Of a stretch of 64,000 nucleotides of DNA, positions 17,805 through 25,191 are shown in pieces. The DNA lies in assembly GCF_021390595.1 (NCBI RefSeq), contig NZ_JAJEJR010000002.1:558001-622000 (forward strand). The letters are read 5' to 3'. The stretch's first letter is position 1, and each line of letters starts with the position of its first letter. Made by a program: the position numbers and the translations under genes. The stretch comes from Paraburkholderia sp. HP33-1. Its GTDB lineage: Bacteria > Pseudomonadota > Gammaproteobacteria > Burkholderiales > Burkholderiaceae. Below the pieces are notes generated by a model that saw only the letters and a program-made list of their open reading frames with translations, was not told the DNA's origin and searched no databases.

Positions 17805-18266
17805 ATGAAACGTGACAAAAGTGCCGTCCAGGTGGCAAGCATCGGTTTTACCGGCAAGAGCGCGCAGAAGTTCTTCGGTTTGTTGAAGGACGCCCATGTG
17901 CGCACGGTGCTCGACATTCGCCTCAATAACACGTCGCAACTCGCGGGCTTTGCGAAAAAGCAGGACCTGCCTTACTTTCTAGAGCAGTTGTGCGATGCGG
18001 CGTACGTGGAAATACCGGAACTGGCTCCTGAGCCGGAGCTGCTCAAGCGCTACCAGGGCAAGCAATTGAGCTGGGAGAACTTTCGCGAGGAATATTTCGA
18101 CCTCATTGCGCGCCGCCGCGTGGAAAGCAATCTGGATATCGCGCTATTCGAGTCTGGGTGTCTGCTTTGCAGTGAACATTTACCACATCATTGTCACAGG
18201 ATGTTCGCGCTCGAATATCTGAACCAGCACTGGAATAGTCGTCTGTCCATTACGCACCTGACCTGA
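17805..18266 (+). CDS. DUF488 family protein
   Basis: This 153-residue protein shows DUF488 features: an N-terminal ASIGFTGKSAQKFFGLLKDA, then TVLDIRLNN, and the C-terminal cluster GCLLCSEHLPHHCHRMF with Cys and His residues that may bind a metal or act catalytically. The function of the family is unknown. The ATG at 17805 was chosen over 17772 because AGGGG precedes it. The stop codon lies inside a 22-bp perfect palindrome. Confidence 0.88.
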   Translation: MKRDKSAVQVASIGFTGKSAQKFFGLLKDAHVRTVLDIRLNNTSQLAGFAKKQDLPYFLEQLCDAAYVEIPELAPEPELLKRYQGKQLSWENFREEYFDLIARRRVESNLDIALFESGCLLCSEHLPHHCHRMFALEYLNQHWNSRLSITHLT

Positions 18267-18282
18267 GCGGCGCCGCTCAGGT
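18261..18282. repeat. 22-bp perfect palindrome spanning the DUF488 stop codon
   Basis: ACCTGAGCGGC is followed directly by its exact reverse complement. Only a short interrupted T-stretch follows, so it is a weak terminator at best. It may instead be an operator or an mRNA-end hairpin. Confidence 0.7.
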
Positions 18283-18401
18283 CGGCTGACGCTCTTTTCC
18301 TCCTGATTGCCGGGCGGTTTTCCGTGCCGGCAGGTTGCATCGCGGCCGGCCAGGCCATCACTTCCTTCAGTACCCCAAACGTTTGGCTGGCGCGAAACGT
18401 G

Positions 18402-18430
18402 GAAAAACACGTCTGGAATGCGTGTTTTTT
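18402..18430. terminator. Symmetric intrinsic terminator upstream of the DUF6765 gene
   Basis: AAAAACACG (18403-18411) pairs with CGTGTTTTT (18421-18429) across a 9-nt loop. A-run and T-run flanks make it usable in both directions. It probably ends the DUF488 transcript. Confidence 0.75.
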
Positions 18431-18545
18431 CAAGGCGCGTGCTGCTCGCTCGTCTACTATCTACTCACCCGCAGCTCCCTGTATTCGTCTCGCCCTGCCG
18501 GCGGCAACAGACCGGTCGTGATTACGCGCGCGAGGAGCGCCTGCC

Positions 18546-19619
18546 ATGAATATCGACTTCCATTACGGCGTGATCTACATTGCCGCGCGCGTCGGCGGCA
18601 TGACGGCCGGTGACGCGGAAACTGTCGCGCATGCGTGCCAATACGTCGATGACGCCACGACGAGCGGAATACTGCGGTTCAAAGGCGGCGAGACATTCGA
18701 GCGTTTCGCGACCGCGCACAAGTTATTCGATTACGCCAATACCGAGAACGACCAGAATCGGCTCGTGTGGGCGCCGTTCCATTTTCTGCCGGCAGGCATT
18801 GGTGAAAGCCTCGAGGAAAAGGCGATCTGTCGCCCCGATAGTGAAGTCGCGCGCGAGGTCGTGCGTCGCGCGATCCGGCAGCGCGATTCGGAGACTGCGT
18901 TGCATCGGCTCGGCGTAACGCTTCATACCTATGTCGATACATGGGCGCACCAGGGATTCGCGGGCATCGAAAGCCCGTGGAATCGCGTGCATCTTCTCGA
19001 AGCGCAGGATTGCACGCGCAAAGGTTGGCTCGCGAGCCTGGAAGTGGCCGTCGCGCATCTACTCCAGCATGTCGAGGAGGATGTTCTGACGATCGCATTG
19101 CCGGTCGGTCACGGCGCTGCATTGCACTACCCCGACCAGCCATGGGCGCGCTGGCATTACATCGACGGCTGCAATCACTTCATCTCGCGACATAATTTGC
19201 CGGATTTCGTGCAGGCGGCGGACATGAGTTGCCGTGCCGTGCGAGCTTATCTGGCCGGACGCGAGGATTTCGAAACCCAGCCAGGCATGCCGGACGACGT
19301 CAAGGACGCACTGACCGAACTGCTTGATACGAACCGCGATCTCGACGATAACCTGCGTCTGCGAACCGTTTGCGATTGGGTGAAAGCCGGTCGCATTCCG
19401 GGGTTGAAAGAATCCGTTCCCGGCTATATCGCCAAAGGACCGGGTTCATGGAAGCACCAGGCCACCGGTTTGTTGTGCGATGACGACACCGGGGACAGAC
19501 CGGAGTGGACCATCGCCTTCGAGAACAGCGACTATCGCCTTTTTCACGACGCGGTCAAACAGCACCGTTTCGTGACCACTCAGGAGATCTTGCCCGCTCG
19601 CGGAGTGCGCATTGCGTGA
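18546..19619 (+). CDS. DUF6765 family protein (putative metal-dependent, helical)
   Basis: This 357-residue cytosolic protein opens MNIDFHYGVIYIAARVGGM and has ACQYVDDAT, a conserved LGVTLHTYVDTWAHQGFAG near residues 126-144, and WHYIDGCNHFI near 204. The His/Asp spacing recalls zinc-dependent phospholipase C-like helical proteins (HxxxD...H), so a bound metal is likely. No catalytic activity is established for this family to my knowledge. It stands alone between a terminator upstream and a convergent small gene downstream. AGGAG precedes the ATG. Confidence 0.8.
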   Translation: MNIDFHYGVIYIAARVGGMTAGDAETVAHACQYVDDATTSGILRFKGGETFERFATAHKLFDYANTENDQNRLVWAPFHFLPAGIGESLEEKAICRPDSEVAREVVRRAIRQRDSETALHRLGVTLHTYVDTWAHQGFAGIESPWNRVHLLEAQDCTRKGWLASLEVAVAHLLQHVEEDVLTIALPVGHGAALHYPDQPWARWHYIDGCNHFISRHNLPDFVQAADMSCRAVRAYLAGREDFETQPGMPDDVKDALTELLDTNRDLDDNLRLRTVCDWVKAGRIPGLKESVPGYIAKGPGSWKHQATGLLCDDDTGDRPEWTIAFENSDYRLFHDAVKQHRFVTTQEILPARGVRIA

Positions 19620-19716
19620 ACGATCCGGAGCAGGGCGCGTTGCCGCGAGCGGGGATTCAAACATCTTTGCTTCGCCGCTTGCGCGAACGCTTGCGGCGGC
19701 GCCCGTATGACTCCAG

Positions 19717-19968
19717 TTACTGCATTCCGGCCTGCTGATGTGGCGCCGCCTGAGCCGCCGCCTGCTGCTCCTGGGCATGCTTTTTAGCCATATGCCGTCC
19801 GACGATACAGCCGCCGACTGCGCCGACCACCGCATGATGACCCGCATAGTGCCCGGCGACGCCACCTACAACCGCTCCTTTCAGGCAACCGGCCGCGTTC
19901 GCGGTGCCGGCCATTGCCAAAGAGACTGCCATTGCCCCGAGGGCGGTCCGAATAAAGTCAGCTTTCAT
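19717..19968 (-). CDS. Small exported glycine-zipper-like protein
   Basis: This 83-residue precursor has a signal peptide (MKADFIRTALGAMAVSLAMAGTANA). The mature part is AGCLKGAVVGGVAGHYAGHHAVVGAVGGCIVGRHMAKKHAQEQ, a Gly-zipper pattern with two Cys and several His, followed by a Gln/Ala tail. Gly-zipper segments of this kind usually sit in or against membranes. The ATG at 19968 was chosen because it begins the signal peptide. An in-frame ATG at 19980 is also possible. Function unknown. Confidence 0.78.
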   Translation of the reverse strand: MKADFIRTALGAMAVSLAMAGTANAAGCLKGAVVGGVAGHYAGHHAVVGAVGGCIVGRHMAKKHAQEQQAAAQAAPHQQAGMQ

Positions 19969-20379
19969 GGTTAGTACCATCGTGTTTGAGTGGATCGAAA
20001 ATAGGGTGGCCCGGCGTCTTTTTCAATAGCCGCTACGAGCACGCTGGCTCGCAAAGGGGCTCTATTGGCTCAACATCTGCTGCCGGGCACGGTCACGAAG
20101 TGTAAATGGACGAAGCCGGTACAGGCGCAACAGGTACTGCAAGATCGGTAACGGCCCGTTACGGGAGCGGCGGCTGTGTCTTTGCCTGTTTGTCACTGGC
20201 GTTTCGCGCACGCGGCAATCCGTGCACTATAGCTGGCCCGCGAAAAGCGACCGTTTTCAAATAAAAAGTGGACTACTCTCCTTTGAATATTGAAATGCTT
20301 GCCTATAGTAGAAGCGACTAATGCCAGCAAGCACGGCGGCGCCCTTTTTGTCGCCGATGCGGATGACGGGGAAACGCAA
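19969..20379. other. Divergent intergenic region
   Basis: It separates the small glycine-zipper gene from a small hypothetical gene. TATAGT at 20304-20309 with TTGAAT 15 bp upstream is a weak promoter-like pair for the rightward gene. No other structure was seen. Confidence 0.35.
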
Positions 20380-20718
20380 ATGACGCCATCGGATGCAGCG
20401 ATCTATCAGACCAGAACTAGCACGCCGGAGTCGTTGCGGACGCTGGCGAGCTTTCTCGAGTTGGCGCTCGACGAGGGAACAAGCGTGGTCGTGATGCGGA
20501 TCGGCACGCAACTGCGCAGCGTTTATGTCGGAAATCCATCCGGTGCATTGGAGGATTTAACGGATTCCGGTGTCGTCGATGCTTTTCAGGCAGATGAAAT
20601 GCTGGTGCTCACCCGCCTTGGCTTGAACCGGATAACGGCGGATGGTCAACACTACCGCTTTATCCGGAGTGTGAGGTACATTGCCGATCGCCAGGTTGTC
20701 GTTTTTACGCCTATCTGA
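20380..20718 (+). CDS. Small hypothetical protein
   Basis: This 112-residue soluble protein starts MTPSDAAIYQTRTSTPESLRTL and ends YIADRQVVVFTPI. I do not recognise a family. The ATG at 20380 was chosen because GGGGAAA lies upstream. A longer frame from 20290 lacks a ribosome site. No signal peptide or membrane segment is present. Confidence 0.6.
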   Translation: MTPSDAAIYQTRTSTPESLRTLASFLELALDEGTSVVVMRIGTQLRSVYVGNPSGALEDLTDSGVVDAFQADEMLVLTRLGLNRITADGQHYRFIRSVRYIADRQVVVFTPI

Positions 20719-20927
20719 GTGGTGGAACCGAAATTGAAAAGTAGAATCCCGGGGGGAAGGAAAAGGAAGAAGGCTTCGATGAGAGGGTAGAAGACCTGAA
20801 AGTTTTGTTATTTCAACGCGGCTTCAGCGCTCGTTTCGATGAATTGAAGATCAGGATAGGTAAATAGACTGCCCTTCTTCCGTCATTCATGGCATAGTTC
20901 GACGATTACCACATAAGGAGCAATCAA

Positions 20928-21776
20928 ATGCCTTCGTTAGAGCAGATCCAAGCAAAGCTTAAGAAGCTCCAGGCCCAGGCTGACGTTCTCATTGCCAGAA
21001 AAGCACAAGCCGCAGTCGATCAGATTCGCGAGTTGATGCTCAAGCACGGTCTCACGACTGCCGATATCGAAGCTCAGGCAAAGGCACGACGTGCTGCGAA
21101 AGGTCAGAATGGCAGCGTAAGCAAGGGTCGGGGAAGACCCGCCGGCGTGAGCAAAGCCGCCAAATCGGCATCGCAGGCGAAGTACCGTGACCATAAAACC
21201 GGCGCGACATGGACGGGTCACGGCCGCGCGCCTGGCTGGATTGCCGGCGTGAAGGACCGCACGGCGTTCCTGATCGACGCTGCGAGCGAAAGCAAATCCG
21301 CGGCTGCGCCTGCTGCGAAGCGTGGCAAAGGTCAGCCGAAAGGCGCACAGCCGCCGAAGTACCTGGATCCGAAAACCGGCGCGACCTGGAGCGGCCGCGG
21401 TCCGGCACCGGCGTGGCTTGCAGCGGTCAAGGACCGCAGCAAATTCCTGATTGAAGGCGCGACGACTGCCGCTCCGAAGGCGGCAAAAGCGGCGGCAAAA
21501 AGCGGCCAGGCGAAAGCGACCGCGAGTGCAGTAGGCAAGAAGACCGCAGCGAAAAAAGCAACGGCGAAACAGGCAGCGGGCAAGACGGCCGTGAAAAAGG
21601 CCGCAGCCACCAAGGCGACCCCGGCAAGCCGGAAAGCCGCGGTCAAGAAAACCGCCGGCCGCAAGAGCGCTGTGAAGACCGCAAGAAAAGCACCGGCGCG
21701 CAAGGCTGCTGCAACGAGCACGGCCGCGCCCGTCGCGGCAGCTTCGCAAACGCCAGAGGCGCAAGCAAGCGCGTAA
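20928..21776 (+). CDS. H-NS-like nucleoid protein with two DNA-binding domains and H1-like tail
   Basis: This 282-residue protein starts with a short coiled-coil oligomerisation segment (1-50) as in BpH3/H-NS family proteins. Two copies of the H-NS C-terminal DNA-binding domain follow, near residues 85-117 (KYRDHKTGATWTGHGRAPGW) and 144-176 (KYLDPKTGATWSGRGPAPAW). The last 100 residues are a Lys/Ala/Pro-rich tail like eukaryotic H1. H-NS proteins silence AT-rich acquired DNA. The doubled domain and tail should raise DNA affinity and bridging. Usual family length is 90-140 residues. AAGGAG precedes the ATG. Confidence 0.93.
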   Translation: MPSLEQIQAKLKKLQAQADVLIARKAQAAVDQIRELMLKHGLTTADIEAQAKARRAAKGQNGSVSKGRGRPAGVSKAAKSASQAKYRDHKTGATWTGHGRAPGWIAGVKDRTAFLIDAASESKSAAAPAAKRGKGQPKGAQPPKYLDPKTGATWSGRGPAPAWLAAVKDRSKFLIEGATTAAPKAAKAAAKSGQAKATASAVGKKTAAKKATAKQAAGKTAVKKAAATKATPASRKAAVKKTAGRKSAVKTARKAPARKAAATSTAAPVAAASQTPEAQASA

Positions 21777-21798
21777 TGGCCGCGGAATCGTGAAGTAG

Positions 21799-22305
21799 AT
21801 GGCTAGCACGTTCGGCGCATCCCAGCAGGAAGACCAGGTCGTCCTGCTGGACTGCGCTCCTCGCCCGGCAGCCGATACTGCCGAACCGTTCATCGTCGCG
21901 AGCAATGGCCGCGTGATCGTGACTTATCCGATCGCGGAGTCGGACTTCGAACGGTTCGGGCCATTCGATCCCGACGACGATCCCTTTTGCGCGGTGTTGT
22001 TTGCCGACGCCGTCTTTCATCGACTCGGGCCGCCGGGCGATGCCGATCTGCCCATTCATCCGCTCGCGGCGCAAGGCCTGAGTGGCTTTGCGGTGCATGA
22101 AGTCGTCAATTCGTCATTGTGCGCGGAGATTGCCTCGGTGCCGGCAGGCTCGATGGCCATGGGTCCCACGGCTCCTGCGCGGCGGCATTTCGTCATCACG
22201 TTTCAGGCGTCAACGTTCGAATGCGTGGCGTCCGACTATACGATCATCGGCGTTTTCGGCGCGGGCGAAATAGCCAGTCGCGAGGCATTTGCACTGGTCA
22301 GATAA
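21799..22305 (+). CDS. Hypothetical protein
   Basis: This 168-residue protein without signal peptide starts MASTFGASQQEDQVVLLDCAP and contains FGPFDPDDDPFCAVLFADAVFHRLG. I do not recognise a family. It starts 22 bp after the H-NS-like gene in the same direction and may be co-transcribed with it. Codon use is typical of the window, which supports it being real. Confidence 0.65.
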   Translation: MASTFGASQQEDQVVLLDCAPRPAADTAEPFIVASNGRVIVTYPIAESDFERFGPFDPDDDPFCAVLFADAVFHRLGPPGDADLPIHPLAAQGLSGFAVHEVVNSSLCAEIASVPAGSMAMGPTAPARRHFVITFQASTFECVASDYTIIGVFGAGEIASREAFALVR

Positions 22306-22354
22306 AGCATTAGAACCGGGAAGCAAGGTGCGGTCCTGATACGGGCACACGCCG

Positions 22355-23305
22355 TCACTGAACGGTGCCGCTCAGATACGCTTCGATGTCGGTGCGCGCG
22401 GCCGGATTGCCGTGGTCGCGTTCAACGGCGGCCGCAAGGACGAGCCGCACTTTTGCGTGTTGATAGGCATTGGCAAAGCCCCGCAGCTGTTGCGTAACCG
22501 GACGGTCGTCCAGCCGGCGTCGCGTGAGCGCCTGCGCGATGCTGCGTTCGATCAACGCCAACTGGCTGTCGATATAGTCGATACACAGCTCGCGGCAGCG
22601 CGCGGATGCCGCTGCGACGCTCAGCAGCGCGGGTACGAGCGAGATGGTCAGAAAACCGCCCGCGGGAATGCGTGCGAGCGCGGCGGGCGAATCGAATAGC
22701 TCGGCGCGCAATGCGTCGAATACGGCCTGGGTCCAGATTGCACGCTCTTCTTCGAGCGCACGCCGCCGTCGCGCCAGCGCATGTTGCGCATGCGGATCGG
22801 CAATGCGGCCTTCGTCGACCAAAAGCGCCGCATCGTCACGCCTGCCTTCCTGGATGCAGGCACTACCTAGATAGACGGCACTGTCGCCGCGTTCCGCCAG
22901 TACCAGATGTTGCAGGTTGTCCGGCACGAGCGGGTCGAGGGGCACCACTTCGCACGTCAGCGGCTTGCCTTGCAGATGAATCGCGCAGCGTCCGTCGTCC
23001 GCGAGAGCAGGGCAGCGCGCGAGCGATGGATAGTCGAAGCCTTGCGCGACGATGCTGAAGGTGTCGCCCGAGCGATACAGCAGCGTATCGGCGAGCGCAT
23101 CGAACGCCGCGCAGTCGGCTTCGTCGAGCAACGCTTCATACCGGCCGACGCGCAGCCGTTCACCGGGCCGCCTGCGCGTGACTCGTCCGATTGCAATGCA
23201 GCCGATAAACCGGTCAGGATGACGGAACAGTTCCGCCAGCGTCATCGACGGCGGGCTGTTGCAGCATCGACCGCACGCGGAGCAGGAAAACGAAAACGTG
23301 TTCAC
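22355..23305 (-). CDS. YkgJ-type cysteine-cluster protein, last gene of the sulfatase operon
   Basis: This 316-residue protein starts at a GTG (23305) that overlaps the stop of the upstream gene by four bases (GTGA). The longer frame would run into that gene. The N-terminus has CSACGRCC (CxxCxxCC; Cys8, 11, 14, 15), the zinc/iron-chelate signature of the YkgJ family, with more Cys near ARCPALADDGRCAIH. The C-terminal half is helical and resembles FliB-type lysine-N-methylase proteins in layout, but I cannot confirm that activity. Its place after sulfatase and formylglycine enzyme genes suggests a role in that system, perhaps metal handling or modification. This is inference. Confidence 0.75.
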   Translation of the reverse strand: MNTFSFSCSACGRCCNSPPSMTLAELFRHPDRFIGCIAIGRVTRRRPGERLRVGRYEALLDEADCAAFDALADTLLYRSGDTFSIVAQGFDYPSLARCPALADDGRCAIHLQGKPLTCEVVPLDPLVPDNLQHLVLAERGDSAVYLGSACIQEGRRDDAALLVDEGRIADPHAQHALARRRRALEEERAIWTQAVFDALRAELFDSPAALARIPAGGFLTISLVPALLSVAAASARCRELCIDYIDSQLALIERSIAQALTRRRLDDRPVTQQLRGFANAYQHAKVRLVLAAAVERDHGNPAARTDIEAYLSGTVQ

Positions 23306-24096
23306 CACGGCCGACGCACCGAGTCCTGATAACGCGTGAGAATGAAATGCGCGACGTCGTTCGAATGATAGGCGGCGACCAGCTGCCCGACCCATGCGTC
23401 CTGGCGATCGCTGTCGCGCACGGTCAGTACGTTCGCGTACGGTGAGCGCGCGTCTTCGAGACTGAGGCCATCGCGGGCGGGGTGAAGGCCTGAACGCGCC
23501 GCCGTGTCGCTGTCGATCACCGCAAACGCGACGCTGTTCAGCGTGTCGTACAGACGCGCGCGCGGCACCCGACGAATCTTCAACTTGAGACGGTTGCTGG
23601 TGATGTCGGCGAGCGTCGCATGCAGGCCCGCGCTGTCGCGGAACGTCAGCAGCGTTTCGTTTTGCAGAAGGATTAGCGCGCGTGCGATGCCGGCGGGGTC
23701 GTCGGGAATCGCAATCGTCGCGCCGCGTTGCAGTTGCACGAGGTTCGTCAGCTTGCGCGAGTACAGCGCGATCGGAAATGTGACGGTCGTGGCCACGCTC
23801 GTCAGTGCATAGCCATGCCGTTTGCGCTGCGCGTCGAGTGTCGGTTCGTCTTCGAAGCTCGCGACGTCGATCTGCTTCGCGACCAGCGCGGCATCGATCC
23901 GCGACGGCTGATCGAATACGACGACGTCGAGCGCGAGACCCTCGGTCGCGGCGACGCGGCGCACTTCGTTCATGATCTCGGCTTGCGCGCCCGAACTCAC
24001 GCCGACCCTGATCGTCTGCGATGCGGCGTGTGAGCGTTCAGGCAACAGCGCAGGCAACACCGCGAGCGCAAGCGCGGCAACGATAAGTCGCTTCAT
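23302..24096 (-). CDS. NlpA/MetQ-like periplasmic substrate-binding protein
   Basis: This 264-residue precursor has signal peptide MKRLIVAALALAVLPALLPERSHAA but no lipobox, unlike typical MetQ lipoproteins. The mature protein starts IRVGVSSGAQAEIMNEV and has VDVASFEDEPTLDAQRKRHGY, matching the NlpA family of ABC-transporter binding proteins (methionine and relatives). No ATPase or permease genes lie next to it. The ATG overlaps the stop of the formylglycine-enzyme gene (ATGA) and its stop overlaps the next start, so translation is coupled. It may bind a sulfur-containing product of the sulfatase, which is inference. Confidence 0.88.
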   Translation of the reverse strand: MKRLIVAALALAVLPALLPERSHAASQTIRVGVSSGAQAEIMNEVRRVAATEGLALDVVVFDQPSRIDAALVAKQIDVASFEDEPTLDAQRKRHGYALTSVATTVTFPIALYSRKLTNLVQLQRGATIAIPDDPAGIARALILLQNETLLTFRDSAGLHATLADITSNRLKLKIRRVPRARLYDTLNSVAFAVIDSDTAARSGLHPARDGLSLEDARSPYANVLTVRDSDRQDAWVGQLVAAYHSNDVAHFILTRYQDSVRRPW

Positions 24097-25184
24097 GATG
24101 CATCCCTCGACACCGTGCGAAAGCCGATATGCGAAGCCGGCAAGTCGGCTTCCTGCTGTTCGCGCGACGCCGCGCGATACCTGACGCAATAGTCACGCGA
24201 GCACAGGAACGAGCCGCCCTTGATGACCATCGGCGTATCGTGCCGGCGGCTGAGCGGCGCGACGGCCGCGGTATCGCCGTTCGTATGCGACTGATGCGGA
24301 CCGGTGTACAGGTCCTTGGTCCATTCCCATGCATTGCCGATCATGTCGTAGAGCCTGAAGTCGTTCGCCGCATAGCAGCCGACGGGCGCGAGGCCGACGT
24401 GACCATCCTCGCCGGTGTTGAGCACCGGAAACACGCCTTGCCAGTAGTTCGCGCTCGGCTTGCCGTGCGCGTCGCGCGGCGCGGTGTCGAGATCCGCACT
24501 GTCATGGCCGGCTTTGCCCGCGTATTCCCATTCAGCTTCGGTCGGCAGATCGCGGCCGAGCCAGTGCGCGTACGCAAGCGCATCGGCCTGTGTGACCATC
24601 GTCACCGGTTGATTCATCAGGCCGTCGAGATTGCTGCCGGGGCCGGTCGGATGATTCCACGCGGCGCCTTTGACCCAGCTCCACCACGCCAGATCGCGCG
24701 CATTCATTTCTTCGCGAGTCGGTGTGTGAAAGACCACCGCGCCGCCCTGGCGCTCCGCGTCGCTAACGTAACCCGTCGCGCGCACGAACGCGGCGAACTG
24801 CGCATTCGTGACGTCGGTCTGGTCGATCCAGAAACCGGCGACATGTGTCTTGCCGTCGCCGGCTGGGCGTTCGTCTTCGTAGCCGAGCTTGCTGCCGAAC
24901 ACGAAGTCGCCGCCATGCAGATGCACCATGCCGGCTCGTGTGTCGTCGCGCCAGCGCGCGGGCAAGCCCGAGTAACGCTCGCATTGTTGTTCGGAGCCGA
25001 GCGCGGCGAGGGGACGCGAGCGGTTGAGGTTGTCGAATGCGCTGGACGGGCCATCGCCAAATACGGCCACGCTCGCCGCATTGATGGAAGGCGCGGCAAA
25101 CGCGACGGCGAACGCGGCCGCCGCGATCGCGGCGTATGCGCCATACAGCGCCACGCCGCCCTTGAGCTTGGATGAAAACGCCAT
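24093..25184 (-). CDS. Formylglycine-generating enzyme (SUMF1/EgtB family)
   Basis: This 363-residue protein has an N-terminal membrane/signal segment (about 10-36), then the FGE-sulfatase domain. The paired active-site cysteines Cys328 and Cys333 in GGSFLCSRDYCVRYR have the same five-residue spacing as the copper-binding catalytic pair of true FGE. DLPTEAEWEYAGKAG and LYDMIGNAWEWTKDLY are also present. FGE oxidises a Cys in sulfatases to formylglycine. It starts 7 bp after the arylsulfatase stop, so that enzyme is the likely client. A signal segment implies action at the outer face of the inner membrane, which is unusual because bacterial sulfatase maturation is usually cytosolic. Confidence 0.92.
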   Translation of the reverse strand: MAFSSKLKGGVALYGAYAAIAAAAFAVAFAAPSINAASVAVFGDGPSSAFDNLNRSRPLAALGSEQQCERYSGLPARWRDDTRAGMVHLHGGDFVFGSKLGYEDERPAGDGKTHVAGFWIDQTDVTNAQFAAFVRATGYVSDAERQGGAVVFHTPTREEMNARDLAWWSWVKGAAWNHPTGPGSNLDGLMNQPVTMVTQADALAYAHWLGRDLPTEAEWEYAGKAGHDSADLDTAPRDAHGKPSANYWQGVFPVLNTGEDGHVGLAPVGCYAANDFRLYDMIGNAWEWTKDLYTGPHQSHTNGDTAAVAPLSRRHDTPMVIKGGSFLCSRDYCVRYRAASREQQEADLPASHIGFRTVSRDAS

Positions 25185-25191
25185 CTCGTGC

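Noticed and set aside
23302..24096. Naming the NlpA-like protein as MetQ of a methionine transporter
   Set aside because: No lipobox, no MetN or MetI gene nearby, and translational coupling to an FGE gene points to another role.
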